A stretch of DNA of 64,000 nucleotides from Albidovulum sp. (GCA_030837785.1 JAUQYA010000082.1:1-64000); one strand, 5' to 3'; counted from the first letter of the stretch, positions 1 to 7,957 are shown. Made by a program: numbers and translations. The notes: generated by a model not told the origin, from the letters alone.

Positions 1-748
1 GGCGGCCTGGATCCACGACACCTGCGGCGCCTGCGCCGAATGCCGGTCGGGGCACGAAAGCTTCTGCCAGCACCACCGCGCCCACGGGCTGAACGTGCCC
101 GGCACCTTCGCGGAATATGTCGTGGCCGATGCCCGCTTCGCAGCCCGCGTGCCCGATGGCGACGCCCCCGCGCTCGCTCCTCTCATGTGCGCTGGGTTGA
201 CCGCGCTTGGCGCGATCGACCGGGCCGGGCTCAGGGCCGGCGAATGCTGCGCCGTCTTCGGCTGCGGCGGGCTGGGGCAATATGCAGTGCAACTGGCGCG
301 GCGGCGCGGCGCGGAGGTCATCGCCGTCGACCGCGACCCGGCGAAGCTCCGGCAGAGCCGAAGCAACGGCGCGGAGCGCACCGTCGATGCGGGCGATGCG
401 GAGGCCGTCGCGGCGCTGGCGGCAAGCGCCGATGTCTGCATCAACTTCGCCCCCACACCCGCCACCTGGGCGCCGATGCTGGCGCTGATCCGTCCGCGCG
501 GGAGAATGATCGCGGCGGCGATGGTCTCCGACCCGGTGCCGCTCAACCAGGAATGGCTGACGGCGAGCGGCGTGACCATCACCGGCACCTCGGTCGGCAC
601 GCGGGCGCAGATGGCGGCGCTGATGGACGAGCAGACCCGGCATCCGCTGGTCGCCGAGGTGACGGAAATCCGCCTGGCGGAGGTGACGGAGGCACTCGGC
701 GCGCTGCATCGGGGAACCGCGCCAGGCCGGTTCTGCATCCGTTTCTAG
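1..748 (+). CDS. Zinc-binding alcohol dehydrogenase, C-terminal part (5' end outside window)
   Basis: This is a medium-chain dehydrogenase/reductase that would oxidise an alcohol or related substrate with NAD(P). The open frame enters at base 2. Four cysteines with spacing C-x2-C-x2-C-x7-C (residues 7, 10, 13 and 21 of the visible part) form the structural zinc lobe. The Rossmann nucleotide-binding motif GCGGLG follows, with a basic/acidic stretch (VDRDPAKL) after beta-2. The N-terminal catalytic-zinc ligands lie upstream of the window. The substrate cannot be deduced. The frame ends with TAG, and acylphosphatase begins 68 bases later on the same strand. Confidence 0.88.
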   Translation, partial: AAWIHDTCGACAECRSGHESFCQHHRAHGLNVPGTFAEYVVADARFAARVPDGDAPALAPLMCAGLTALGAIDRAGLRAGECCAVFGCGGLGQYAVQLARRRGAEVIAVDRDPAKLRQSRSNGAERTVDAGDAEAVAALAASADVCINFAPTPATWAPMLALIRPRGRMIAAAMVSDPVPLNQEWLTASGVTITGTSVGTRAQMAALMDEQTRHPLVAEVTEIRLAEVTEALGALHRGTAPGRFCIRF

Positions 749-816
749 GCCCGCCCCAGTCGTTTCCGTGTTATGATGCTGTTCGTGGACATGCACGAAA
801 CCGGAAGGATGGTTCG

Positions 817-1095
817 ATGCCCGAGATTGCCGTTCATGTGCGCGCAACCGGGCGGGTGCAGGGCGTCGCCTATCGCGCCTGGGCGCGCGGTCAGGCCGTG
901 CAGCTTGGGCTCAGGGGCTGGGTCAGGAACCGCGGCGACGGCTCGGTCGAGGCGCTGATCGCCGGGCCGGAGGCGGCGGTGGAGGCGATGGTGACGGCGA
1001 TGGGCGAAGGCCCCGGCGCAGCGCGGGTGACCGACGTCTGGACCGAACCCGCCGATCCCGGCGCCGTGCCCGCGGGGTTCGCCATCCGCGCCTGA
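817..1095 (+). CDS. acyP: Acylphosphatase
   Basis: A 92-residue protein of typical acylphosphatase length that hydrolyses acyl phosphates to carboxylate and phosphate in the cytoplasm. The signature GRVQGVAYR (residues 12-20) forms the phosphate loop and ends in the catalytic Arg20. Asn38 in GWVRNRGDGSVEA is the second catalytic residue. The family's usual Phe before the Arg is Tyr here, which is tolerated. The ATG at 817 was chosen because the family signature begins at residue 12; longer readings of this frame run back into the upstream dehydrogenase and are not plausible. Confidence 0.93.
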   Translation: MPEIAVHVRATGRVQGVAYRAWARGQAVQLGLRGWVRNRGDGSVEALIAGPEAAVEAMVTAMGEGPGAARVTDVWTEPADPGAVPAGFAIRA

Positions 1096-1170
1096 CCCCT
1101 GCGGCAGGCAGCCCCCTTGACGCCCGGGGCCTGGAGGCATGATCTAGAGCGAAAGCCAGCGGAGGCATGC

Positions 1171-1368
1171 ATGAAATTCTCGATTCCCGACATGACCTGC
1201 GGCCACTGCAAGGCCGTTGTCGAGCGCACGATCATCGACCTCGACAGTTCGGCGAGCGTGCTCGTGGATCTCGGGGCGCACACCGCCGAGGTCAAGACGA
1301 CCGCTCCCGCCGAGGCGATCATCGGCGCCCTGAAGACGGAAGGCTACACCGCCACGCGGATCCGCTGA
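1171..1368 (+). CDS. copZ: Heavy-metal-associated (HMA) domain copper chaperone
   Basis: A 65-residue single HMA domain of the CopZ/Atx1 type. The metal-binding motif is M8-T-C10-G-H-C13, and the fold pattern beta-alpha-beta-beta-alpha-beta fills the whole protein. Such proteins carry Cu(I) in the cytoplasm to P-type ATPases or regulators. A strong Shine-Dalgarno GGAGG sits at 1161-1165, five bases before the ATG. No copper ATPase is adjacent, but a periplasmic PCu(A)C copper chaperone lies about 1 kb downstream on the other strand. The symbol is a family-level guess. Confidence 0.85.
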   Translation: MKFSIPDMTCGHCKAVVERTIIDLDSSASVLVDLGAHTAEVKTTAPAEAIIGALKTEGYTATRIR

Positions 1369-1469
1369 GCCGCGCCCCGGAGGGCGCCGCCGGGGGGGCC
1401 GCGGGCGAGGCGGGCCCCGGGGCAGGCGAGCAGGATGCGCCGGATCGGGGCCGCCCGACGCGGCCATCG

Positions 1470-2189
1470 ATGAGGGACCGAGCCGTGCCGGAGCCCGGCC
1501 ACATCGTCATCCTCACCGGCGCCGGCGTCTCGGCCGAAAGCGGGCTCGGCACCTTCCGCGACCCGGGCGGGCTCTGGTCGCGCCACGACTGGCGCGATCT
1601 TGTGACGCCCGAGGGGTTCGCGCGCGATCCCGGGGCCGTGCTGGCGTTCTACGACTGGCGGCGCGAACGGGCGCGGGCGGCCCGGCCGAATCCGGCGCAC
1701 CACGCGCTCGCCCGGATCGCGCGGGACTGGCCGGGCACCGTCACGCTCGTCACCCAGAACGTCGACGACCTGCACGAACGCGCCGGCCAGCCAGAGGTCA
1801 TCCACATGCACGGCAGCCACATGGCGGCGCGCTGCGCCGCCTGTGGCCACCGCTGGCCCGCACCCGCAGTCATGGCCCCCGCCGACCCCTGCCCCGCCTG
1901 CGCGGCGGCGGCGGCGCGGCCCGATGTCGTCTGGTTCGGCGAGACGCCGCAGCACATGGAGCGGATCGCGGCGGCGCTTCGGGCGGCCGATCTCTTCGTC
2001 TCGATCGGCACCTCGGGCGCGGTCTACCCCGCCGCGGGCTTTGCCGCCGCCGCGCGGGCCGCCGGTGCCCGGACGGTCGAACTGAATCTCGAGCCCTCGG
2101 AAAACGCCCGCATCTTCGACGAGACGCACCACGGCCGGGCGAGCGAGATCGTGCCGGCCTGGGTTGCCGGCATCCTTGCCGCGCCCTGA
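1470..2189 (+). CDS. cobB: Sir2-family NAD-dependent protein deacylase
   Basis: A 239-residue bacterial sirtuin that removes acyl groups from lysines using NAD+. The NAD motif GAGVSAESG (residues 17-25) is followed by GTFRD, the TQNVDDLH segment, the catalytic His in HMHGS, and two zinc Cys pairs (CAAC and CPAC) about 20 residues apart. The segment FYDWRRE matches the Tyr-x-x-Arg pair that class III sirtuins use to bind succinyl or malonyl lysine. Desuccinylase activity alongside deacetylase is therefore likely, by inference. The chosen ATG gives the usual short N-terminus before the NAD motif. Confidence 0.92.
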   Translation: MRDRAVPEPGHIVILTGAGVSAESGLGTFRDPGGLWSRHDWRDLVTPEGFARDPGAVLAFYDWRRERARAARPNPAHHALARIARDWPGTVTLVTQNVDDLHERAGQPEVIHMHGSHMAARCAACGHRWPAPAVMAPADPCPACAAAAARPDVVWFGETPQHMERIAAALRAADLFVSIGTSGAVYPAAGFAAAARAAGARTVELNLEPSENARIFDETHHGRASEIVPAWVAGILAAP

Positions 2190-2253
2190 GCGTCTTCGGT
2201 GCCGAAAGGACCGGCGGACCTTTCGCGTCCGAAACGCCCGGCCGGGGATCATA

Positions 2254-2278
2254 CGCGCCCCCCGCCAGGAGGGGCGCG
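2254..2278. terminator. GC hairpin between convergent sirtuin and PCu(A)C genes
   Basis: An 8-bp perfect stem (CGCGCCCC at 2254-2261 with GGGGCGCG at 2271-2278) has a 9-base loop. It lies midway between two convergent genes, the position of a bidirectional terminator. No T-run follows on either strand, so intrinsic termination is uncertain. Confidence 0.45.
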
Positions 2279-2289
2279 CAGGGGGGCAA

Positions 2290-2739
2290 TCAGCGCTTGT
2301 TGTCCACCGGCACGTCGATCTCGATCACACCGGCCTTCTCGAAGGTCAGCGTCAGATGCACGGTCGAGCCCTCGGCCGGACGTTCCTTCAGCCCCATGAA
2401 CATCACGTGATCGCCGCCGCGTTTCAGCTCGTGGACATCCTCGGCCGGGATCACGAAGCCTTCCGGCACCGCGACCATCTGCATCGTGCCGTCGTTGCCG
2501 TGGACATGGGTGTGCAGTTCCACCTTCTCGGCGACGGTCGCGGCGGCGCCGACCAGGCGGTCGTCCTCGGCGGTGTGGTTCTCGATCAGCATGAAGGCGG
2601 CGCCGGCCATCGCGCCCGGCATGAAGCGGGCATAGGCGTCATTGATCGTGATCCCGTCTTGGGCCAGGGCGGGCAGCGTGAAGGCAGGAAGCACAACGGC
2701 GGCCACGGCGGCCGCGAGCGCGGTTTTCAGAACGTTCAT
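2290..2739 (-). CDS. PCu(A)C-type periplasmic copper chaperone
   Basis: A 149-residue exported protein with a signal peptide (MNVLKTALAAAV through ALA, cleaved near residue 28). The mature domain carries the PCu(A)C copper ligands: a His/Met cluster around HTHVHG and a distal DHVMFMGL segment. Family members deliver Cu(I) to the CuA or CuB sites of cytochrome c oxidase. The ATG at 2739 has a good GAGGAG ribosome-binding site seven bases upstream; a TTG two codons earlier is less likely. The next gene upstream on this strand (2775-3131) is 35 bases away and is probably cotranscribed. Confidence 0.9.
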   Translation of the reverse strand: MNVLKTALAAAVAAVVLPAFTLPALAQDGITINDAYARFMPGAMAGAAFMLIENHTAEDDRLVGAAATVAEKVELHTHVHGNDGTMQMVAVPEGFVIPAEDVHELKRGGDHVMFMGLKERPAEGSTVHLTLTFEKAGVIEIDVPVDNKR

Positions 2740-2774
2740 CGTCAATCTCCTCGGGTTTCAGGTCTGGTGGCGGA

Positions 2775-3131
2775 TCAGGCCGGAACCGGAGGTCCGCGGG
2801 CGCGCGAGATGGCGCGGGCCGGGAAGGTGGAATGGCTGACGGTCTCGGCCTCCAGCGCCACGGCAAATGTCGTGGGCCGCGCGACCTCGGGCAGCGCCAA
2901 CTGGGCGCTGGCAAGCAGAGAGGCCGCGAGATCGGGGCAGAGGTGGCTTTCGCCCGTCGGGCTGCCGTCCTCGCCGAGCGCGACCTGCACAGGGCCGCCG
3001 CCCGAGCAGAGCACCATGACCCGCCCCTCGGCCCTGGTCTGGCCCCGCGCCGAAGCCGCCGCCAGACCCATCGCCGTCAGCGAGACGGCGAGGACGAGGG
3101 CGATCAGGCTGCGGAACGAAGGGGCAGGCAT
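2775..3131 (-). CDS. Small exported protein upstream of PCu(A)C (DUF2946-like)
   Basis: A 118-residue protein with an N-terminal hydrophobic signal segment (residues 8-26, ending in the ASA region). The mature part is short, with two cysteines (in LCSGGG and HLCPD). Size, signal and the CSGGG element resemble the DUF2946 proteins that accompany copper genes, but this is recalled by pattern only. The position just upstream of the PCu(A)C gene on the same strand suggests one copper-related transcription unit. No catalytic motif is visible. Confidence 0.65.
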   Translation of the reverse strand: MPAPSFRSLIALVLAVSLTAMGLAAASARGQTRAEGRVMVLCSGGGPVQVALGEDGSPTGESHLCPDLAASLLASAQLALPEVARPTTFAVALEAETVSHSTFPARAISRARGPPVPA

Positions 3132-3210
3132 GCGCCCTTTCTAGGCGGCGCCGCAAGCGAAGGAAAGCCCCGCCCGCCGCGTGGAAAGGTCGCGCCGTAA
3201 CCGCCTGCCG

Positions 3211-3241
3211 GAAACGCAAGGGCCCCGCCGAGGCGGGGCCC
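3211..3241 (-). terminator. Terminator hairpin after rpmB
   Basis: Ten-base arms (GGGCCCCGCC at 3220-3229 and GGCGGGGCCC at 3232-3241) flank a two-base loop. On the minus strand a short T-rich tail follows the hairpin. It sits 26 bases past the rpmB stop codon. Confidence 0.7.
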
Positions 3242-3266
3242 TGCGGGTCTGCCGTCCGGGGCCGGA

Positions 3267-3554
3267 TCAGGCGGCGGCGCGGGCCTTGGCGATGTCCTTC
3301 TTGAGCTTCAGCGCGCGGGCCGAAAGCTCGTCGTCCTTCGCCTTGGCGAGGAAGGCGTCGAGCCCGCCGCGGTGGTCGACCGAGCGCAGCGCCGCCGCCG
3401 AGATGCGCAGCGTATAGGACTGGCCGAGCACGTCGGAGATCAGGGTGACGTCGTTCAGGTTCGGCAGGAAGCGGCGGCGCGTCTTGTTGTTCGCGTGGCT
3501 CACGTTGTTGCCCGACATCGGGCCCTTACCGGTCAGTTCGCAGACGCGCGACAT
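3267..3554 (-). CDS. rpmB: 50S ribosomal protein L28
   Basis: A 95-residue L28 protein of the large ribosomal subunit. The N-terminus MSRVCELTGKGPMSGNNVSH and the NKTRRRFLPNL segment are diagnostic. The alpha-proteobacterial C-terminal helical extension (LDAFLAKAKDDELS and onwards) is present. It is monocistronic, with a clear terminator hairpin downstream and about 220 bases of non-coding sequence upstream before the divergent nitrile hydratase operon. Confidence 0.97.
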   Translation of the reverse strand: MSRVCELTGKGPMSGNNVSHANNKTRRRFLPNLNDVTLISDVLGQSYTLRISAAALRSVDHRGGLDAFLAKAKDDELSARALKLKKDIAKARAAA

Positions 3555-3773
3555 GGGGTTCTTCCTTCACAGCTTGGGCTTCGGCCCGGCGATCGGGTAA
3601 AGCAGAGAGGCGCCGCCGTGGCGGGGCCCCGAATTCCGTCCGCGCCGTTTACGGCCATCGGCGGGCGCCGTCAAGCGATTCATCGGGCGCGACCGCGACG
3701 GGCGAGCGGTCCCGGGGGGCGCCGTCCGCGATCGGCGCTGGACAGGGCGCGGTGGTGGGCCCATGCTCCGCCC

Positions 3774-4406
3774 ATGCCGCACGATCATGCCGACCATGAC
3801 CATCCGCATTCGCTCCTGCCCTCCGATCCCGCGCTCAGGGTGAAGGCGCTGGAGACCATCCTCGTGGCGCGGGGCCTTGTCGACCCGGCGGCGATGGACG
3901 CGATCCTCGACACCTACGAGCGGAAGGTGGGGCCCCATCTCGGCGCGGCGGTGGTCGCGAAGGCCTGGGCCGACCCCGCCTTCCGCACCCGGCTTCTCGC
4001 CGATGCGACCGCGGCGGTGGCGGAACTGGGCATCTCCGGCCGGCAGGGCGAACATGTCGTCGCGGTCGAGAACACGGCGCGGACCCACAACATGGTCGTC
4101 TGCACGCTCTGCTCCTGCTACCCTTGGCCGCTCCTCGGCATCCCGCCCGCCTGGTACAAGTCCGACGCCTACCGCGCCCGCGCGGCGCGCGAGCCGCGCC
4201 GGGTTCTGGCCGAGTTCGGCGTGACGCTCCCCGAGGGCCAGACCGTGCGCGTCTGGGATTCGACGGCCGAGGTCCGCTATCTGGTGATCCCGATGCGCCC
4301 CGAGGGGACGGAGGGCATGGACGAGACGGCGCTGGCCGCTCTGGTGACGCGCGACTCGATGATCGGCACCGGGCTGCCCGGGAGGCCGGAGGCGCGCCCG
4401 CGATGA
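3774..4406 (+). CDS. nthA: Nitrile hydratase alpha subunit (cobalt type)
   Basis: A 210-residue alpha subunit of nitrile hydratase, which hydrates nitriles to amides in the cytoplasm. The metal claw reads V-C110-T-L-C113-S114-C115. Thr after the first Cys is the known marker of the cobalt form (iron enzymes have Ser), and C113 and C115 are the residues normally oxidised to sulfinic and sulfenic acid. The N-terminus is His/Asp-rich (MPHDHADHDHPH). The stop codon overlaps the ATG of the beta subunit (ATGA), indicating translational coupling in a three-gene operon. No amidase is adjacent. Confidence 0.95.
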   Translation: MPHDHADHDHPHSLLPSDPALRVKALETILVARGLVDPAAMDAILDTYERKVGPHLGAAVVAKAWADPAFRTRLLADATAAVAELGISGRQGEHVVAVENTARTHNMVVCTLCSCYPWPLLGIPPAWYKSDAYRARAAREPRRVLAEFGVTLPEGQTVRVWDSTAEVRYLVIPMRPEGTEGMDETALAALVTRDSMIGTGLPGRPEARPR

Positions 4407-5074
4407 GCCGCCTGCACGACATGGGCGGGCGCTGGGGCGACGGGCCGGTGGTGCCCGAACCGCAGGGAATCGTGCCCTTCGCCGAGGACTGGCACCGCAC
4501 CGCGCTGGCCCTGACGCTCGCCGCGGGCGGGCTCGGCGCCTGGACGATCGACGCCTCGCGCCATGCGCGGGAACGCCTCGCGCCCAAGGATTACGCGCGG
4601 TTTTCCTATTATGAGAAGTGGATCGCGGCACTGGCCGATCTTCTGGTCGCCGGGGGGCTGGTCACCGAGGCGGAGCTTGCGGCGGGCACGGCCGCCCCCG
4701 CCGCGCCGCACCCCAGGCTCTTTCGCGCCGGGGCGGTGGCCGCCGCGCTGTCCCGCGGCACGCCCTATGCCCGGCCCGGCGCCGCGCCCGCCTTCGCGGT
4801 GGGCGACCGCGTGCGGACCCGCCTGCCCGCGCGCAACACCCGCGTCCCCGGCGGCCACACGAGGCTGCCGGCCTATGCCGCGGGCCACGCCGGGCGGATC
4901 GTCCTGAGCCACGGGGCCCATGTCTTTCCCGACACCAACGCCCACGGGCTCGGCGAAGGCGCCGAGCCGCTCTACACCGTGGCCTTCCGCGCCGAAGACC
5001 TCTGGGGCGAGGCCGAGGCGGAGGGCGACGAGGTGACGCTCGACCTCTGGCAGAGCTATCTGGAGCGGGCATGA
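4403..5074 (+). CDS. nthB: Nitrile hydratase beta subunit
   Basis: A 223-residue beta subunit that pairs with the alpha subunit to form the active site. Family features are the N-terminus MSRLHDMGG, the helical middle with YYEKWIAAL, and the C-terminal SH3-like barrel (FAVGDRVRTR, then the HTRLPAYA segment, then GEGAEPLYTVAF). Its start overlaps the alpha-subunit stop and its own stop overlaps the start of the accessory gene (ATGA). All three genes are therefore likely to be translated in register. Confidence 0.95.
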   Translation: MSRLHDMGGRWGDGPVVPEPQGIVPFAEDWHRTALALTLAAGGLGAWTIDASRHARERLAPKDYARFSYYEKWIAALADLLVAGGLVTEAELAAGTAAPAAPHPRLFRAGAVAAALSRGTPYARPGAAPAFAVGDRVRTRLPARNTRVPGGHTRLPAYAAGHAGRIVLSHGAHVFPDTNAHGLGEGAEPLYTVAFRAEDLWGEAEAEGDEVTLDLWQSYLERA

Positions 5075-5388
5075 GCGCCCCCGCCCCCTCGCGCTTCGAC
5101 GAGCCCTGGCAGGCGCAACTCTTCGCGCTGACGGTCGCGCTGAACGAGGCGGGGCACTTCGGCTGGCCGGAATGGACCGAAGCCTTCGGCGCCACGCTGC
5201 GGCGGCGGGGGGCCGAACGGGCCCAGGACGGCGGTGCGGATTATTACGACGCCTGGCTGGAGACGCTGGAGCGCTTCCTCGACGCGAAGGGCCACGCGCC
5301 CGCCGCCGAGGCCGCGCGGACCAGGGCCGCGTGGAAGGCGGCCTATCTCGCGACGCCGCACGGGAAACCGGTCAGGCTTGCGGACTAG
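5071..5388 (+). CDS. Nitrile hydratase accessory protein (activator, beta-N-terminal-like)
   Basis: A 105-residue protein resembling the N-terminal half of the beta subunit (FDEPWQAQLFALTVALNEAGHF, YYDAWLETLERFL). In cobalt enzymes such proteins act as self-subunit-swapping chaperones that bind alpha and load the metal. It lacks the beta barrel, as expected. The ATG overlaps the beta-subunit stop by four bases. It converges with the DUF167 gene, and their 3' ends overlap by four bases. Confidence 0.88.
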   Translation: MSAPAPSRFDEPWQAQLFALTVALNEAGHFGWPEWTEAFGATLRRRGAERAQDGGADYYDAWLETLERFLDAKGHAPAAEAARTRAAWKAAYLATPHGKPVRLAD

Positions 5389-5633
5389 TCGAGCCGGAAC
5401 AGCTTGTCCCGCGCGGTTTCGCCCCGGATGAGGGTGAGGCGCGATTTCGCCACGCCGAGCGCGCTGGCGAGAAGCTTCACCGCCGCCGCCGTCGCCTTGC
5501 CGCCTTCGGGCACCACCGTGACGTAGACCCGGATCGCCCCCGCCTCGACGACGACGGCGTTGCGCGAGGCCCGGGGCGTCACGCGGACGGCAATTTCGGC
5601 GCCGGGGCGGGCAAGGTGGGACAGGTCGGTCAT
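5385..5633 (-). CDS. DUF167 (YggU-like) family protein
   Basis: An 82-residue protein with the DUF167 pattern IAVRVTPRASRNAV near the N-terminus, KATAAAVKLLASALGV in the middle, and a C-terminal strand TLIRGETARDKLF. The family is widespread and small, with alpha/beta structure known but no settled function. The gene is convergent with the nitrile hydratase operon and divergent from the nitroreductase gene. Confidence 0.9.
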   Translation of the reverse strand: MTDLSHLARPGAEIAVRVTPRASRNAVVVEAGAIRVYVTVVPEGGKATAAAVKLLASALGVAKSRLTLIRGETARDKLFRLD

Positions 5634-5728
5634 GGCCGGGAGCCTAGCGCGTGCCGCCCTGCCGGGCCAGCCTTGCGCCCGGCCGCGGGATCGGCATGAT
5701 CGCCGCGAAGCCGAGGACAGGAGCGCAG

Positions 5729-6307
5729 ATGACCACCCCCAACCCCGCCGCGATGGAATTCTTCCTTTCCCGCCGGTCGCGCCCGGCGAAGCTCCTGCGT
5801 CCGCCGGTGCCGTCGGAGGCGGAGCTGATGCCGGTCCTCACCGCTGCCGCGCGGGTGCCCGACCACGGCAAGCTGGAACCCTGGCGGTTCCTGGTGCTGG
5901 AAAAGCCGGCGCTGACCCGGCTTGCGGCTCTTGCCCGCGCCCGGGGCGAGGAGATCGGGATTGCGGCGGACCGGCTCGACAAGGGCGTGGCGCAGTTCGC
6001 CGACTCCGACCTGATCGTCGCGGTCATCATGGTGCCGCGGCCGACCGACAAGGCGCCGGAGGTGGAACAGGTGCTGTCGGCGGGCGCGGTCTGCCTGACG
6101 CTTCTCAATGCAGCCCTCGCCTCAGGGTGGGATGCCTGCTGGCTGACCGGCTGGCACGTGCACGACCCGGACTTCGCGCGGGGCGCGCTCGGGCTTGGCG
6201 AGGGCGAGCGGGTGGCGGGCCTGATCCACATCGGCACCGCCGCCTCGGCACCGCCGGAGCGGCCGCGCCCGGACGTGGCCGCGATCACCACCTGGGTGCG
6301 GAAGTAG
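5729..6307 (+). CDS. Nitroreductase family protein
   Basis: A 192-residue FMN-dependent nitroreductase-fold protein. The N-terminal FFLSRRSRPAKLL provides the FMN phosphate-binding basic cluster. PDHGKLEPWRFLV is the conserved flavin-contact region, and the C-terminal HIGTAA segment closes the FMN site. Family members reduce nitroaromatics, quinones or flavins with NAD(P)H; the physiological substrate is unknown. The ATG at 5729 follows the weak ribosome site AGGAGCGC. The next gene starts four bases after the stop, implying cotranscription. Confidence 0.9.
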   Translation: MTTPNPAAMEFFLSRRSRPAKLLRPPVPSEAELMPVLTAAARVPDHGKLEPWRFLVLEKPALTRLAALARARGEEIGIAADRLDKGVAQFADSDLIVAVIMVPRPTDKAPEVEQVLSAGAVCLTLLNAALASGWDACWLTGWHVHDPDFARGALGLGEGERVAGLIHIGTAASAPPERPRPDVAAITTWVRK

Positions 6308-6310
6308 GGG

Positions 6311-7027
6311 ATGCGGGAGCAGGACTTGATCCTCGGCGATTTCCTCAAGGCGCTCGGCCAGTTGCACGACCGCAGGTTCCTCAGGGTCGTGGCTCTGGGC
6401 GTCCTGCTGTCGCTCGGACTTCTGGCCGTGGCCTACGGGGTGGTGGCGGGGCTGATCGGCTGGTTCGTGCCCGACACCTTCACACTGCCCTGGCTGGGCG
6501 AGATCACCTGGGTGGGGGAGCTTCTCAGCTGGGGCTCGCTTGTCCTCATGCTGGGGCTCTCGGTCTTCCTGATGGTGCCGGTGGCCTCGGCCTTCACCGG
6601 CGTCTTTCTCGATGACGTCGCCGGCGCGGTGGAGGCACGGCACTATCCCGGCCTGCCGCCGGCGCGGCCGCAGCCCCGGGGCGAAGCGATGGCCGACAGC
6701 CTCAGGTTCCTTGGCGTGATCCTTGCCGCCAACCTTCTGGCGCTGGTGCTCTACGTCCTGTCCGGGCCTTTCGCGCCCCTGGTCTTCTGGGCCGTCAACG
6801 GCTACCTGCTCGGGCGCGAGTATTTCCAGATGGCGGCGATGCGGCGGCTGGGCCGCGACGGCGCTGCGGCGCTCAGGCGCAGGCATCGCGGGCAGATTTT
6901 CGCCGCGGGACTGCTGATGGCCGCGCCGCTTTCGCTGCCGCTGGTCAACCTCGTGGTGCCGGTGCTGGGTGCCGCGACCTTCACCCATCTCTTTCACCGC
7001 CTGAACGGCGAGCGCGCGGCGGGATGA
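6311..7027 (+). CDS. EI24/CysZ-like integral membrane protein
   Basis: A 238-residue membrane protein with several hydrophobic segments (about residues 24-46, 70-100, 135-165 and 195-225). The EI24 features are FTGVFLDDVAGAVEARHYP and the loop NGYLLGREYFQMAAMRRL with its conserved GREYF. EI24 proteins in bacteria include the sulfate transporter CysZ, but sulfate transport is not demonstrated by sequence. It starts four bases after the nitroreductase stop and ends at a strong bidirectional hairpin shared with carD. Confidence 0.88.
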   Translation: MREQDLILGDFLKALGQLHDRRFLRVVALGVLLSLGLLAVAYGVVAGLIGWFVPDTFTLPWLGEITWVGELLSWGSLVLMLGLSVFLMVPVASAFTGVFLDDVAGAVEARHYPGLPPARPQPRGEAMADSLRFLGVILAANLLALVLYVLSGPFAPLVFWAVNGYLLGREYFQMAAMRRLGRDGAAALRRRHRGQIFAAGLLMAAPLSLPLVNLVVPVLGAATFTHLFHRLNGERAAG

Positions 7028-7035
7028 CCAAAGCA

Positions 7036-7063
7036 GAACCGCGGCGCCAAGGCGCCGCGGTTC
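7036..7063. terminator. Bidirectional terminator hairpin between EI24 gene and carD
   Basis: Perfect 13-bp arms (7036-7048 and 7051-7063) of sequence GAACCGCGGCGCC and its complement flank a two-base loop. The hairpin lies between the convergent ends of the EI24-type gene and carD and could stop transcription from both sides. No long T-run follows. Confidence 0.7.
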
Positions 7064-7088
7064 GCGTGTCGGTCACGGCGGGGCCGGA

Positions 7089-7598
7089 TCAGGCCGCGCG
7101 GGAAAGCAGGACGTCGTCCACCTTCTTCTGGGCGCCTGCCTCGTCGACGCCGGCGACGGCGGCCACCTCGCGGGTCAGCCGGTCGAGCGCGGCCTCGTAG
7201 AGCTGGCGTTCGGAATAGGACTGCTCGCGCTGGTCGTCGCTGCGGTGCAGGTCGCGCACCACCTCGGCAATCGCCATCAGGTCGCCCGAGTTGATCTTCT
7301 GCTCGTATTCCTGGGCCCGGCGCGACCACATCGCGCGCTTGACCTTGGCCTTGCCCTTCAGCGTCTCGAGCGCCCTGGTCACCAGGTCGGGCGAGGAAAG
7401 CTGGCGCATCCCGATCTCGCTCGCCTTGTGGGTGGGCACGCGCAGCGTCATCTTGTCCTTCTCGAAGGTGATGACGAACAGCTCGAGCTTGAACCCGGCG
7501 ATTTCCTGTTCCTCGACCGCCATGATCCGGCCCACGCCATGCGCGGGATAGACGACAAAGTCGTTCGGGCGGAAATCGGATTTCTTCGTCTTGGTCAT
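7089..7598 (-). CDS. carD: CarD-family transcriptional regulator
   Basis: A 169-residue CarD protein. It has the RNA-polymerase-interacting N-terminal Tudor-like domain (NDFVVYPAHGVGRI through KMTLRVPTHKA) and a C-terminal helical DNA-binding part (WSRRAQEYEQKI, SGDLMAIAEVVRDLHR, YSERQLYEAALDRL). CarD stabilises open promoter complexes, and in Rhodobacter relatives it activates many housekeeping promoters. The ATG at 7598 (MTKTKKSDF) was chosen because the domain begins there. Upstream codons in frame have no domain content and fall in a probable 150-base leader after a good promoter at 7756-7783. Confidence 0.95.
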   Translation of the reverse strand: MTKTKKSDFRPNDFVVYPAHGVGRIMAVEEQEIAGFKLELFVITFEKDKMTLRVPTHKASEIGMRQLSSPDLVTRALETLKGKAKVKRAMWSRRAQEYEQKINSGDLMAIAEVVRDLHRSDDQREQSYSERQLYEAALDRLTREVAAVAGVDEAGAQKKVDDVLLSRAA

Positions 7599-7755
7599 TC
7601 GTGGCGTTCCTCGCATCGCCTCTGCAAGCGCCACGGCGACAAAGATGCGCGGGGGCCGGTCAGCCTCCGTTCCACACCTTCGTTGTCGCCCAGTACCCCC
7701 GTGACTGCCGAGTGAAGCAGCCTGACGCGCAGAGTTACCCGTCATTTCTGAAAAC

Positions 7756-7783
7756 AATATAGCAAAATCCGCGCGGCTTTCAA
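7756..7783 (-). promoter_or_regulatory. Probable sigma-70 promoter of carD
   Basis: On the minus strand TTGAAA (7778-7783) and TATATT (7756-7761) are separated by 16 bases. This is a strong match to the housekeeping consensus in an otherwise very G+C-rich region. The -35 box lies inside the inverted repeat CGCGGCT/AGCCGCG (7772-7792). That hairpin plus its downstream TTTT could also terminate fdxA, so terminator and promoter appear to overlap. Confidence 0.65.
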
Positions 7784-7877
7784 AGAGCCGCGACGCAGCA
7801 TGACCCTGCTTCCCCCCTGCGGGCAGCGGGAAAACGGCCGAAGAACCCCAGATTTTCTACTTGCACGACCCGTTCCG

Positions 7878-7907
7878 GGTCGATTCGCCGCAGGCAGCGA
7901 ATCGACC
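7878..7907. repeat. 11-bp inverted repeat downstream of fdxA
   Basis: GGTCGATTCGC (7878-7888) pairs perfectly with GCGAATCGACC (7897-7907) around an 8-base loop. It could be an mRNA 3'-end hairpin for fdxA or a protein-binding site. No T-run follows. Confidence 0.55.
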
Positions 7908-7957
7908 GGAGCCGAATCGCGCGTTCCGTCGCGCGCCGCCAGTATAGCGCGCCCGTC

